Shown: piece after piece, positions 1 to 13,383 of the stretch | Numbering within the stretch: position 1 is the stretch's first letter | Layout of the letters: each line of letters starts with the position of its first letter | Assembly (NCBI GenBank): GCA_051294375.1 | Contig: JBJCIZ010000239.1 | Span: 6,033,074-6,097,073 of the forward strand | Origin: Paraspadella gotoi | Taxonomy: Eukaryota > Chaetognatha | Direction: 5' to 3' | DNA: 64,000 nt | The notes under the pieces: generated by a model | The model's database searches: none | What the model saw: only the letters and a program-made list of their open reading frames with translations | Told to the model about the DNA's origin: nothing | Translations under genes and position numbers: made by a program

Positions 1-407
1 CCTTTCCTTTCCTTTTACATCCATCTTTTTTCCTTTCCTCCCTTCCTCCCTTCTCTGGAGTCCGGCACAAATCGGTTCCGACGGCGAACAAAGGAATCGA
101 GAAATAAATTGGATTCGATTGCGGAGGTGGACGTCTTTTGTTTCTTCCATGTCGTGAATCGAGAGCGAGACTCGCGGGAGAAGAACTCGCGCTCCTAGCG
201 ACATCTTTGGAGAATTTTTTTTTTTTCAATAAAGAATAAATGATCATTCCAAGCGGATTTTGTTTGTTTGTTTGCGTCATTTACTATAATTCAACTTTAA
301 CAAGTGTTATAGCATTTTATTAGTTTCCAAATTATAATTTTGGATAGTATTATTCCCATCTAAATCAAGACGATGATAACAGTGAAGCTTGAAAGAAAGA
401 ATTACTG

Positions 408-620
408 GCCTCATTTTTCCAAAGCGCCCCATTTCATCTAAATTTGATATTAAGTCATTTTTTAAAGGTATGGGTAATGGATTGGGTTATGAATTAGTTT
501 AAGGATAAAGGTTAGGGATTAGGTAAGTGATTAGAGATAGGGTTAAGGTCAGGGTCAAAGATTATGTAAGACGAAGAGTTAAGGATTAAGATTTAAGGTT
601 AAAAAAACAAATTAGGCTTA
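408..620 (+). repeat. TTAGGG-like degenerate stretch with ATTTTTCCAAAGCGCCCC head
   Basis: The head ggcctcatttttccaaagcg at 408 is followed by ggttagggattaggtaag variants. It is the same family as the elements near 45.3, 46.2, 52.2 and 60.2 kb. The first 400 bases of the window show nothing else recognisable. Confidence 0.55.
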
Positions 621-1029
621 AATATAAAGGTCAAAATTAAATTTAGGGATAGAGAAACCGAATTGTGGCGGTTTGGGCAAAGAGAGCCGAGTGACGATGA
701 CTGATAGTATCAGATAGTATAGAGAGAATAGATAGATAGATAGATAGATTTCTATATTTCTTTCTTTATTTCTTTCATTCTTTTTTTTTTTTTCCTTATT
801 CTTCCTTCTTTTCTGCTCCTTCATTTATCTCTTTTTCCTTTTCCTTCTTTCCTTCCTTTCTTCTCGCTTTAACAATATCTCTTACTTGGCAACGAGCGAG
901 GAATTCCCAAAGCCAAGAAAGAGAAAAATAAAGAAGAAATGTATGATGTAATGATTGGAAAGAGTACTTCTCTTTTGCCAGCGATCGCCTAACGGACTGC
1001 CGCCCTCCCTTTTTTTCCCTTCTGTAACT

Positions 1030-2000
1030 CCGACTACATTTCTTATCCGCTTTTCCTGTTTCCTTTTTCCTCCTTTTCAACTTCCGCCACATTTGTTTTC
1101 CCTTTTTCCTTTTTTCCTTTCCTTTTTTTCATTTTTCTTAACTCCGCCACAATTTTGTTTTCCTTTTTCTTCCTGTTCCCTTCTTTTTTTCCTTTTTCAA
1201 CTCTGGGCCACATTTGTTTTTCCTTTTCCTTTTCCTTTCCTTTTTGCCTCTTTTCAAACTCTGCGCACTTTGTTTTCCCGCTTTTTCCTTTTCTTTCCTG
1301 TTTTTTCCTTTTTCAACTCCGCTCAATACAGTTATTCTTGGTTTTCCTTTTTCCTTTTCCTTTCCTTTTTCCTTTCAATCTGAAGGTACTCAAACTCTGG
1401 CCACATTTGTTTTCTACTTTTGATAGTATATTGATTAGTATAGATATGACTCACGTATTCTCCTTTGAGATTAGATTACGCCTTTCTTGTTTTTCCTACT
1501 CCATTTTATTTTTTTCGCTTTTTCAACCTCTGCCACATTTGTTTTCCGCCTTTTTTTCCTTTTCCTTTCTTTTCTTTTTCAACTCCGCTAACATTTGTTT
1601 TCCTTTTTCGCTTTTTTCCCTTTTTTTCTCCTCTTTCCAACCTCGCTACAAATTTGTCCCTTTTTTTTTTTTTTTTTTTTTTTTTCCTTTTTTCCTTTTT
1701 TCTTTTTCTTTTTTCTCTTTCACAAAAAACACTCCGCTATACATTTGTTTTTTCCTTTTTCTTTTTCTTCTTTTTTTCCTTTTTATCTCTCCACTACAAT
1801 TTGTTTCCCTTATTTTTTTTTTCCTTTCCTTTTTGCCCTTTTTTTTCCCTTTTCCATCAACGTTCCGCTGACATTTCGTTTTCCCTCTTTCCTTTTTCAA
1901 CTCCGGCCACATTTCTATATTCTTTTCCTTTCTTCTTTTCTTTTTCTCCTTTTTTTCCTTTTCCTTCTCAAGCTCCGCCTGCATTCCTTTCTTCTTCTGC
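1030..2000 (+). repeat. ~50-bp pyrimidine-rich minisatellite (CAACTCCGCCACATTTG units)
   Basis: Units begin with variants of CAACTCCGCCACATTTG followed by a TTTTCC-rich spacer, repeated about 15 times with degeneration. The second copy of the block has the same array at 8030-8580. The long open frames here are Phe/Ser-rich by composition and are not proteins. Confidence 0.85.
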
Positions 2001-2769
2001 TGCTTCCTTTACCCTCCCACCCAGTCCCCAACTCCCCCCTTTCCTCCTTTGTCGCCCACATCCTGTCCCGCCCCTCCTCCGGCAAAAGAGAGAGGGGGGG
2101 AACCGGGGTTTTCGGAAGGGAGCAAACCCTCACGCAGCGCCAATCACGTGAAAAAGCGCGGCGGGGAGATTCATATTCACGGCACAGTCACGCCCTGGCC
2201 CTTTTCATTGAATTTTTTGAAATTTTCCGGTTTGCGCGCCTTTTTTTTTGCTTTTTTTGAAGAATCGAGGCGTTTGGCGGGGGTAGAAAAAAAAAAAATG
2301 TATCCCGGCAAGAAGTGAAAATAAAAAAAAATAGCGGCCCGGAATGTGTGAGAAAAAATTCAGAGATGGGTAGTATTAGATTTTTATGAAAAACCTTACC
2401 GCAAACAAGTAGCGGTGTGTCTCGTACGACAATAGTTTTTTCCTTGGAATATTTTATTATAAAATAATCACGCGAATTTTCCGAGGATAAATATTTTGAA
2501 TATTAGTCCATATCTTTAATTCATGGGGCATATTGGGTTACTACAGTTTCTATTAAGATAATGGTCTTGTTAATGTTATACATAAGTCATATCACGAATT
2601 TTAAAAAACAAAGCGTAGGAAATTCCTGACAGACCGACCTGACTTGAAAAAGACTCCTAGTTTCCTCTCCACGAGGAATCGCAGCGCAACTAAAAATTTT
2701 TTTTCGCCGAGAGAATATCACGACAGGGCAAAATGAAAATCGGTAGAATTTGGACGGCGCTTGTTACTA

Positions 2770-2860
2770 TTTGCGTGTGCGTGTGTGCGTGGGTGCGTGT
2801 GTGCGTGTGTATGTGTGTGTGTATGTGTGTGTGTATTTGTGTGTGTGCGTGTGTGTGATA
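2770..2860 (+). repeat. (TG)n-type microsatellite
   Basis: Alternating GTGTGCG/GTGTATG units run for about 90 bases. Matching tracts are at 9288-9355 and 9659-9733 in the duplicated block. The pattern is Z-DNA prone. Confidence 0.85.
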
Positions 2861-2974
2861 ATCTTTTAATTCACTTCTTTTGAATCTTTTAATTCGTATA
2901 TCTATTATTTCTGATCATTCATTTTAACTTTTCATTCTTAACATCAATAATTATAAATGACTGAGACAGATAGT

Positions 2975-3033
<59 letters not shown>

Positions 3034-3682
3034 AGAGAGAGATGAGAAGAGAGAGAGAGATTTTACATGATAATTCTTCGACCCGAAACGACTGACAGCT
3101 GTTGTGGAATCATTCAAATTCAGATTTCCTTTCACTAAATATTTATCATTTGTCATTTTGGTGCAATGAATACAATTGTATTGATTCATTATTCAATAAA
3201 TCAAGCTTTTTTGCCACTGATTCGAACAGCTATTGCCAAGCTATTTACTCGTACAAGATAACAACATAGCGGGACCCGGCAAGCTTTTAATCAAGACTTT
3301 CTCTGTTTTAGTAACTCTCGGAGTTTCTTGACTTTCCTCTCAAAGTCAAAGAAGTAATATTAATATTTTTAAATGTTTAAATGGATGTAAAAGGTTTGGG
3401 AATACTCTACCGATTTCCTCACTCGTATCAAAATCAACAAGGGGCAAAATTAGTAATAACCAATATAAAAAATTATCCAATTATACGTGTCATCCTGTAT
3501 TCCTACTTATGTATTCTATATTAAATCATAATTAATCGAATTATATCCAATCCGAGAGACGCATGGGAATCCATCGGAAAACGATTATGAGGAGTATCTT
3601 CGTGAGAAAGAGCGTCTGAATATTGCATTTGCAATTTGCGGAAAGGAAAAAAATGGAGAGGAACACGAAAGAGATAGATGGA

Positions 3683-3786
<104 letters not shown>

Positions 3787-4639
3787 AGATTATGATAATA
3801 ATGCTTATTTATTGAAATTGAGACCACAAAACAAAACAAAATTTTATTGAATGAAATTTACTGAATCCCTGAACGTTAACTATTAATGTCTCATCCTGGA
3901 AAAAGTCTCTATTCCAACCATAATCCCTTGCTTAATCCCGAACCCCAGTCCCTAACCCTAATCCCTAACCTAAAATCCAAAAATAACCCTAACTCTTTAG
4001 TCATAATCTTTAATTCTAAAAAACTACCCAACCAGAAATGAGCTTTTGAAAAATACGACTGCCGTTTGCCATCGGTTTTCTTCGATTCGAAAAATTTAGG
4101 ATATTTGATTAACCGACGAAGAAATTTGAATAGAGAAAAAAAATAAATGAATTTAAAAATGGAATTCTATGCTAGATTATAGGTTCGCCGCAACTTTTGA
4201 AAGCATCTTTTTTCAGTTGGTCCGTCTGTCGGATATCTCGGATTAGTTTTAAATACTAATAACTGTTTTATTTATAATTATCTTATTTGATGAAAGAGAA
4301 TGTGACATTAGATGTGTTAGTAAGCGGATTTCCAACCGCGTGGGGGGTACGCAGGATCCCCCCCCACATGTACTCATGTGATCATTTCGAAATGCGTCTA
4401 CCAAAAAAAGAAAACTTACTTGCGATTGCCTCACCTTAAAACATCCAGATCTTCTTTTTTCTTAATAACTTATTTTCTAAAAATAAAAACCCTAGCAAAG
4501 TGGCGAAAGGGAAAACGGGACTGGCAAAGTGGCAAGTGGCAACGATGCGCCGCTCCACGCAATTTTTCGAATCTGGCCAAAATATAAAATTAAAATAAAA
4601 AATTTTTTCCCGGCGAAATCGTAATAAAGAGTCGAACGC

Positions 4640-5060
4640 AGAAGTTTCCCCAATTCTTTTTTACTTTTTTTTTGGGGTTTTCTATTTTTCTTCTACTTTT
4701 CTTTTTTCTTTTTCTCTACTTTCTTTTTCCTTTTCTCTACTTTTTTTTCTCTTTTCGTCTACTTTTCTCTTTTTTTTCCCTCTACTTTTCTTCTTCATTT
4801 TTTCCCCTACTTTTATTTTTTCTTTTTTCTTTTACTTTTCTTTTTTCTTTTTCCTTTTTCTAACTTTTATTTTTCTTTTTCTCTCTTTTCTTCTTCTTTT
4901 TCCTTTACCTTTCTTTTTCCTTTTCCTTTACTGATATTTTTCTTTTCTATATTTTCTTTTTCTTTTTCCTTTACTTTTATTTTCTTTTTCCTCTACTTTT
5001 TCTTTTTTTTTTTCCTCTACTTTTCTTTTCTTTTTTCTTCTTTTTTTTTGGGTAAAAGTC
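4640..5060 (+). repeat. CTACTTTTCTTTTTC-type minisatellite
   Basis: An irregular tandem array of CTACTTTTCTTTTTCTTTTTC-like units. The paralogous array lies at 11520-11900. It lies between near-identical spacer sequences and has no gene. Confidence 0.75.
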
Positions 5061-5699
5061 TCTAAAAGTCCTTTTCCTGCTAAAAAGACAAAGTTATTTC
5101 ATTTCTTTGAAAACAATTTAATGTATTTCCTGATCACTTCACTATGTTTTTTTTTAATTATTTATATCACTATCATACTTAGATAAAGCTAAAAAACGAC
5201 TTTTTCTATCATTATTTAAATCAATTTACTCAATAAATATTCGCGCCGCTTCGAATCATGAAATCGATCGTTTTTTCCCCCCTCCCCCCGCGAGTACATC
5301 GCGTTTATAATAGAAAATTTTGTTTCCAATTTCATTCCTTTTCAATTTTTTAACTCATTTTTATTTTTTCCCTTTTGTCTACTTTGCGATTTAATTTCTT
5401 TCCTTCTTTCTTTCTTTTTTTTCTTCTTTCTTTTTTCCTTTTTTTCTTTTTTCTACTTCCATTTTCACGCATCTAATTTTTCTTCCTCCTTTTTCTTCTT
5501 TTATTTTTTCCGCCTCCTTTATTTTCTCCCCCCTTTCTTTTCATTTTCTCTTTCATTTTCGACGCCATTTAAATCTTTTTATTTTTTTATTTTTTATTTT
5601 TTTCTTTTCTCTCTTTTTTTTAGGTTTTTGTTTGACTCAATCGAAAGAAAAAAAATAGGGAAAGTTGAAATTTATGACCTCGACGAGAAAATTATGGAG

Positions 5700-5702
5700 T
5701 GC

Positions 5703-5781
<79 letters not shown>

Positions 5782-5900
5782 GTTGGAAGGTGAGATAGAG
5801 AGAAGAAGGAATGAAGAAGAGGAAAAAAAAAAGATAGAAAGAAAGATAGACAGAAAGAAAGAGAAAAAGATTTTTAAAGATAAGCGAGAGAGAAAACAGA

Positions 5901-5942
<42 letters not shown>

Positions 5943-5960
5943 CAGAGAGACAGAGAGAGA
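5700..5960 (+). repeat. (GA)n and GAAA-rich tract
   Basis: Long GA runs interrupted by GGAAGTTGGAAGG and AAAGAAAGATAG. The paralogue is at 12545-12780. Other (GA)n or (CT)n tracts in the block lie at 2970-3060, 3683-3787, 6178-6238, 9857-9952 and 10573-10656. Confidence 0.85.
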
Positions 5961-6195
5961 AGGTAGAGACAGGACAGCGGCGTTTGTTTTGGTTTTTTTT
6001 TGGAGGGGGGGCGACACAAGTGACTGTTACCCGTGAGGCCTGCGTTTAACGATTGGCGGGAAAAAAAATGTTCTTATCTTTACTTCGTTAATGAAATTGA
6101 GTTGAAAGATTAGGATATCCAGGTGTAAAGTCAGTTTAATATACGAAAAAGTACAAAAATTAAATGTTTTAAAATATCTCTCTCTCCTCTCTCTC

Positions 6196-6237
<42 letters not shown>

Positions 6238-7040
6238 CCTTTTTACATCATGAATACCTTTAATTTACTAGGTTAATGTCTTCTAACCTGCGTCTTTCTA
6301 CGAGAAACCAAGCAATAAGCAAATATATAGCAAGCTTTAAAATTCATATAAAAAAAATAAAATTTTTTTTCTCATCCATTTAACGAACAAATTTTATCAT
6401 TTATCGATTCGAGGATTTCTCCTTTTCCCTTTTAAATCCTTTTTTTCCATTTAGATCCATTTTATCATCGGATTTTTGTCCATTTTTCATTTTTTAGACG
6501 GAAACCGAGATTCGCTCAACAAAGGAATTGGAGTCCTTCGCACTACAGTTCGGTCTCTTGTGCCAAGAGTGTGATAAACATCGAGTGAAGATATCGAGCG
6601 ATTGACATTAAATGATAGACAACAAGGCAACAACGTAAATCTAGTGACAGAAAAACGAATTATATAGTGACAGACATTAGTGATAGACATAAGGATAAGC
6701 ATCGTGTTACAGAATTCATGAAATCTGCCTCGCAGTTGGAGAAATTTAGTAGCAGAAATGAGAATTCTAACAAATACTACCCCGTAATTCTTTTCTTTTT
6801 ATCGAGAAAGTTTAATCTAGATGTTGAATTTAATCTTAAAAGGGAAAACAAGAACAGGATAATCTTTTTATTTATCTTATTTATGAGTAGATTAGGATCC
6901 TTTTTTCTTTGTTTATATTATCTCCATTTTTTTTTTTTTTTGGCAAAAGTTTGGAAAGAAAACGATTTGACTCTCGCCTGATTTTTTTCATCTCCACGAT
7001 GTTTCGGAGAAAATGTAGTTTTTTAACTAAAAAAAATGAC

Positions 7041-7043
<3 letters not shown>

Positions 7044-7113
<70 letters not shown>

Positions 7114-7191
7114 CTCTCTCTCTCTCCTCCGTATTTATCTCTCTCTCTCTCTCTGTCTGTCCGTTCCATGTTTTTTCTTTCTTTCTTTCGT

Positions 7192-7222
<31 letters not shown>

Positions 7223-7250
7223 GTCTCTCTCTCTCTCTCTCTCTCTCTCT
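7044..7250 (+). repeat. (CT)n tract
   Basis: Almost uninterrupted CT repeat with short CTTC/CTCC interruptions and a middle CTTTCTTTCTTTCGTT segment. It lies just after the end of duplicated copy 1 and before unique sequence leading into a 25-N gap at 7373-7397. Confidence 0.9.
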
Positions 7251-7611
7251 GTGGAAGGAAGACTTGAAAAATAAACCGAATATGAACAGAAAAAAGGAAA
7301 CGTCCGCTAAAGATGAGAAAACTTTACGATTTTTTCATTTATGCTTGGTTGAATTAATTCCCGATTCGTCATNNNNNNNNNNNNNNNNNNNNNNNNNAGA
7401 GAGAGAGAGAGAGAGAGAGAGACGAAGATCTAATTCTGCCCGGGCAGCAATCAATGTTTATGAGCAGGCTTGCGGCTCCCGGGCTTCGCGCCAAATAGAT
7501 TAACGAGTGGACCAAAGAAAATGGCTGAAAGCTTCGTCTCGCTCCGTTTCTTAGGAGAGGATCTCGCAGAAATGAGTGCGTGCGAGAAAGATAAACAGGC
7601 TGGCGGGCTGG

Positions 7612-7623
7612 CTTTCTTTCTTG

Positions 7624-7722
<99 letters not shown>

Positions 7723-7830
7723 TTTCTGCTTCTTTTTCTTGTTTGTTAGATGTTTCTTTCTTTTCGTTTTTATTTTGTTCTTTCTTTCTTTCTTTTTTTC
7801 TTTCTTTCTTTCTTTCATTCTTTCTTTATT
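7612..7830 (+). repeat. (CTTT)n microsatellite
   Basis: Perfect CTTT repeat for about 110 bases, then an interrupted version, leading into duplicated copy 2. Similar CTTT arrays lie at 27071-27169 and 48199-48245. Confidence 0.92.
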
Positions 7831-9857
7831 TCTTTCTTCTTTTTTTCTTTTCTTCCTTCTTTTCCTCCTCTCTTTATCTCTTTCCTTCTTTCCTTCTTCT
7901 CCTTTTATCTCTTTCTTGGCAACGAGCGAGGAATTTCCCAGCAAAAAAAAAAAGAAAGAAAATGTATGATGTATGAAAGTACTTCTCTTTGCCAGCGATC
8001 GCCTACGGACTGCGCCCCCCTTTTTTTCCTTCTTAACTCCGCTACATTTCTTTTCCCTTTTCCTTTCCTTTTTCCTTTTCAACTCCGCCACATTTNNNNN
8101 NNNNNNNNNNNNNNNNNNNNNNNNNNNNNNNNNNNNNNNNNNNNNNNNNNNNNNNNNNNNNNNNNNNNNNNNNNNNNNNNNNNNNNNNNNNNNNNNNNNN
8201 NNNNNNNNNNNNNNNNNNNNNNNNNNNNNNNNNNNNNNNNNNNNNNNNNNNNNNNNNNNNNNNNNNNNNNNNNNNNNNNNNNNNNNNNNNNNNNNNNNNN
8301 NNNNNNNNNNNNNNNNNNNNNNNNNNNNNNNNNNNNNNNNNNNNNNNNNNNCCTTTCCTTTTTCCTTTTCAACTCTGCCACATTTGTTTTCTTTTTTCCT
8401 TTTCCTTTCCTTTTTCTTTTTCAACTCCGCTACATTTGTTTTCCTTTTTCCTTTTCCTTTCCTTTTTCCTTTTCAACTCCGCTACATTTGTTTTCCTCTT
8501 TCCTTTTCAACTCCGCCACATTTCTATTTCTTTTCCTTTCTTCTTTCCTTTTTCCTTTTCCTTCTCAACTCCGCTGCATTCCTTTCCTTCTTCTGCTTCC
8601 TTTTACCTCCACCCCCCCATCCCAACTCCCCCCTTTTCCTCCTTTCGCCCACTCCCCCCCCCTCCTCCGCGCAAAGAGAGAGGGGGGGAACCGGGGTTCG
8701 GAAGGGAGCAACTCGCTCACGCGCCATCACGTGAAAAAGCGCGGCGGGGGAGAATTCATTCACGCCTCATGAATTTTTGAAATTCCGCCTTTTTTTTCTT
8801 TTTTGAAGAATCGAGGCGTTTGGCGGGGGTAGAAAAAAAAATGTATCCCGGCAAGAAGTGAAAATAAAAAAAAAATACGCCGGAATGTGTGAGAAAAAAA
8901 TATCAGAGATGGGTAGTATAATTTATGAAAACCTTACGAAACAAGTAGCGGTGGTCTCGTACGACAATAGTTTTCCTTGGAATATTTTATTATAAAATAA
9001 TCACGCGATTTTCCGAGGATAAATATTTTGAATATTAGTCATATCTTTATTCATGGCATATGGTACTACAGTTTCTATTAAGATAATGTCTTGTTATGTT
9101 ATACATAAGTCATACGAATTTAAAACAAACGTAGGAAATTCTGACAGACCGACCGACTGAAAAGAGAATCTAGTTCTTCCACGAGGAATCGCAGCGCAAC
9201 TAAAAAAATTTTTTTCGGCCGAGAAGAATATCACGACAGGGCAAAATAAAAACCGGTAGAATTTGGACGGCGCTTGTTACTATTTGCGTGTGCGTGTGCG
9301 TGGGTGCGTGTGTGCGTGTGTATGTGTGTGTGTATGTATGTGTGCATGTGTGTGATATCTTTTAATTCACTTCTTTTGAATCTTTAATTCGTATATCTAT
9401 TATTCCGATCATTCATTTAAATCTTTTCATTCTTAACATCAATAATTATAAAGTGACTGAGACAGATAGTGAGANNNNNNNNNNNNNNNNNNNNNNNNNA
9501 AACAAACGTAGGAAATTCTGACAGACCGACCGACTGAAAAGAGACTCTAGTTCTTCACGAGGAATCGCAGCGCAACTAAAAAATTTTTTTTCGCCGAGAA
9601 GAATATCACGACAGGGCAAAATGAAAACGGTTAGAATTTGGACGCGCTTGTTACTATTTGCGTGTGCTGTGTGGTGGGTGCGTGTGTGCGTGTTGTGTGT
9701 GTATGTGTGTGTGTATGTGTGTGGTGCGTGTGTTGATATCTTTTAATTCACTTCTTTTGAATCTTTAATTCGTATATCTATTATTCTGATCATTCATTTT
9801 AAATCTTTCATTCTTAACATCATAATTATAAAGTGACTGAGACAGATAGTGAGAGTG

Positions 9858-9952
<95 letters not shown>

Positions 9953-10570
9953 TTTTACATGATAATTCTTCGACCGAAACGACTGACCACTGGTTGTGCG
10001 AATCATTCAGAATTCAGATTTTCCTTTCACTAAATATTTATCATTTGTCATTTTGGTGCAATGAATACAATTGATTATTCATTTATTCAATAAACAAGCT
10101 TTTTTGCCACTGATTTCGAACAGCTATTGCCAAGCTATTTACCTCGTACAAGATAATAACATAGCGGGACCCGGCAAGCTTTTAATCAGTCTAGTTTAGT
10201 TAATCTCGGAGTTCTTGGCTTCCCTCTCAAAGTCAAAGAAGTAATATAATATTTTTTAAATGTTTAAATGGTGTAAAAGGTTTGGGGAATACTCTCCGAT
10301 ATTCCTCACTCGTATCAAAATAACAAGGGGCAAATTAGTAAAACCAATATAAAAATTATCCAATTATACGTCATCCTGTATTCCTACTTATGTATTTAAT
10401 ATTAAATATTAATTAAAGCGAATTATATCCAATCCGAGATGACGCATGGCGAATCCATCGGAAAACGATTATGGGGAGTAATCTTCGTGAGGAAGATCGA
10501 CTGAATATTGCATTTGCAATTTGCGGAAAGGAAAAAAAATGGAGAGGAAAACGAAAGAGATAGATGGAAG

Positions 10571-10662
<92 letters not shown>

Positions 10663-12542
10663 GATAATGTTTATTGTTGAAATTGAGACCGCAAAACAAA
10701 ATTTATTGAGGTTTCGGTACTAAATCGAATAAATTATGTTCCTGAATCCCTGAAGTTAACATAATGTCTCATCCTGGAAAATCTCTATTCCAACCCATAA
10801 TCCCTTGCTTAATCCCGAACCCAGTCCCTAACCCTAATCCCTAACCTAAATCCAAAAATAACCCTAACTCTTAGCATAATCTTTAATTCTAAAAAACTAA
10901 CCCAACCCAGAAATGAGCTTTTGAAAAATACGACTGCCGTTTGCCATCGGTTTTCTTCGATTCGAAAAATTTAGGATATTTGATCTACCGACCGAGAAAT
11001 TTGAATAGAGAAAAAAAATAAATGAATTAAAATGGAATTCTATGCTAGATTATTAGGTTCGCCGCAACTTTTGAAAGCATCTTTTTTCAGTTGGTCCGTC
11101 TGTCGGGATATCTCGATTAAGTTTTAAATACTAATAACTGTTTTATTTATAATTATCTTATTTGATGAAAGAGATATGTGACATTAGATGTTAGTTAAGG
11201 ATTTCACCGGTGGGGGGGGGTACGCAGGATTCCCCCCCCCACATGTACTCATGTGATCATTTCGAAATGCGTCTACCAAAAAAGAAAACTTACTGCGATG
11301 CCTCACCTTAAAACATCCGATTCTTCTTTTTTCTTAATAACTTATGTTTCTAAAAATAAAAAACCCTAGCAAAGTGGCGAAAAGGGAAAACGGGACTGGC
11401 AAAGTGGCAAGTGGCAACGATGGCGCCGCTCCACGCAATTTTCGAATCTGGCCAAAAAAAAAAAATTTTTTTCCCGGCGAAATCGTAATAAAAGTCGAAC
11501 GCAGAAGTTTCCCCAATTCTTTTTACTTTTTTTTGGGGTTTTCTTTTTCTTCTACTTTTCTTTTTCTTTTCCTCTACCTTCTTTTTCCTTTTTCTCTTAC
11601 TTATATTTTCTTTTCTTCTACTTTTCTCTTTCTTTTTCCTCTACTTTTCTTCTTCATTTTTCCCCTACTTTTATTTTTCTTTTTCTTATACTTTTCTTTT
11701 TCTTTTCCTCTACTTTTATTTTTCTTTCTTCTACTTTTCTTCTTCTTTTCCTCTACCTTTCTTTTTCCTTTTCCTTTACTGATATTTTTCTTTTCTTATA
11801 CGTTTCTTTTTCTTTTTCCTTTACTTTTATTTCTTTTTCCTCTACTTTTCTTTTTTTTTTTTTTCTACTTTTCTTTTCTTTTTCTTCTTTTTTTTGGGTA
11901 AAAGTCTCTAAAAGTCCTTTTCCTGCTAAAAGACAAAGTTATTTCATTTCTTTGAAAACAATTTAATGTATTTCCTGATCACTTCACTATGTTTTTTTTA
12001 AATTATTTATATCACTATCATTCTAGATAAAGCTAAAAAACGACTTTTTCTATCAATTATTTAAATCAATTTACTCAATAAATATTCGCGCCGCTTCGAA
12101 TCATGAAAGCGACGTTTTTTCCCCCTCCCCCCGCGAGTACATCGCGTTATAAATAGAAATTTTGTTTCCAATTTCATTCCTTTTCAATTTTTTAACTCAT
12201 TTTATTTTTTCCCGTTTTGTCTACTTTGCGATTTAAATTTCTTTCCTTCTTTCTTTCTTTTTTTTCTTTCTTTCTTTTTCCTTTTCTTTTCTTTTCTTTC
12301 TACTTCCATTTTCACGCATCTAATTTTTCTTCCTCCTTTTTCTTCTTTATTTCCGCCTCCTTTATTTTCTTCCCCCCTTTCTTTTCATTTTCTCTTTTCA
12401 TTTTTCGACGCCATTTAAATCTTTTTATTTTTTTATTTTTTATTTTTTTCTTTTTCTCTCTTTTTTTTGGTTTTTGTTTGACTCAATCGAAAGAAAAAAA
12501 ATGGGAAAAGTTGAAATTTTGACCCGACGAGAAATATGTGAG

Positions 12543-12600
<58 letters not shown>

Positions 12601-12986
12601 GAAGTGGAGATAGATGAGAAAGAAGGAATGAAAGAAAGAGAGAAAAAAAAAGAATGAAAGAAAGAAAAAAGACAGAAAGAAAGAAGAAAAAGATTGAAAG
12701 ATAGCGAGAGAGAAACAGAGAGAGTGAGAGAGAGAGAAGAGAGAGAGAGAGAAAGAGAGACAGAGAGACAGAGAGAGAGGTAGAGACAGAGGACAGCGGC
12801 GTTTGTTTGTATTTTTGGAGGGGGGGCGACACAAGTGACTGTTACCGTGAGGCCTGCGTTTAACGATTGCGGGAAAAAAAATTTTCTTTCTTTTACTTCG
12901 TTTAATGAAATTGAGTTGAAGATTAGGATATCCCAGGTGTAAAGTCAGTTTAATATACGAAAAAGTAACAAAAATAATAATGTTTT

Positions 12987-13041
<55 letters not shown>

Positions 13042-13383
13042 ATCATGAATTACCTTTAATTTACTAGGTTAATGTCTTTCTAACCTGCGTCTTTCTACGA
13101 GAAACCAAGCAATAAAGCAAATATATAGCAAGCTTTAAAAATTCATATAAAAAAAATAAAATTTTTTTCTCATCCATTTAACGAACAAATTTTATCATTT
13201 ATCACGATTCGAGGATTTCTCCTTTTCCCTTTTAAATCCTTTTTTTTTTCCATTTAGATCCATTTTTCATCGGATTTTTGTCCATTTTTCATTTTTTTAG
13301 ACGGAAACCGAGATTCGCTCAACCAAAGGAATTGGAGTCCCTTCGCACTACAGGTTCGTCTCTTGTGCCAAGAGTGTGATAAC
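7800..13383. repeat. Copy 2 of the ~5.6-kb duplicated block, with gap and an internal re-duplication
   Basis: This copy is collinear with 785-6576. A 256-N gap (8096-8351) replaces part of the minisatellite. A segment of about 350 bases occurs twice, at 9124-9474 and 9500-9845, on either side of a 25-N gap. The similarity ends abruptly after gtgtgataa at 13383. No gene is visible. Confidence 0.88.

Noticed and set aside
955-2318. Overlapping Phe/Ser-rich frames of 140-240 codons
   Set aside because: They are translations of a pyrimidine minisatellite, present in all frames and mirrored in the duplicated block.
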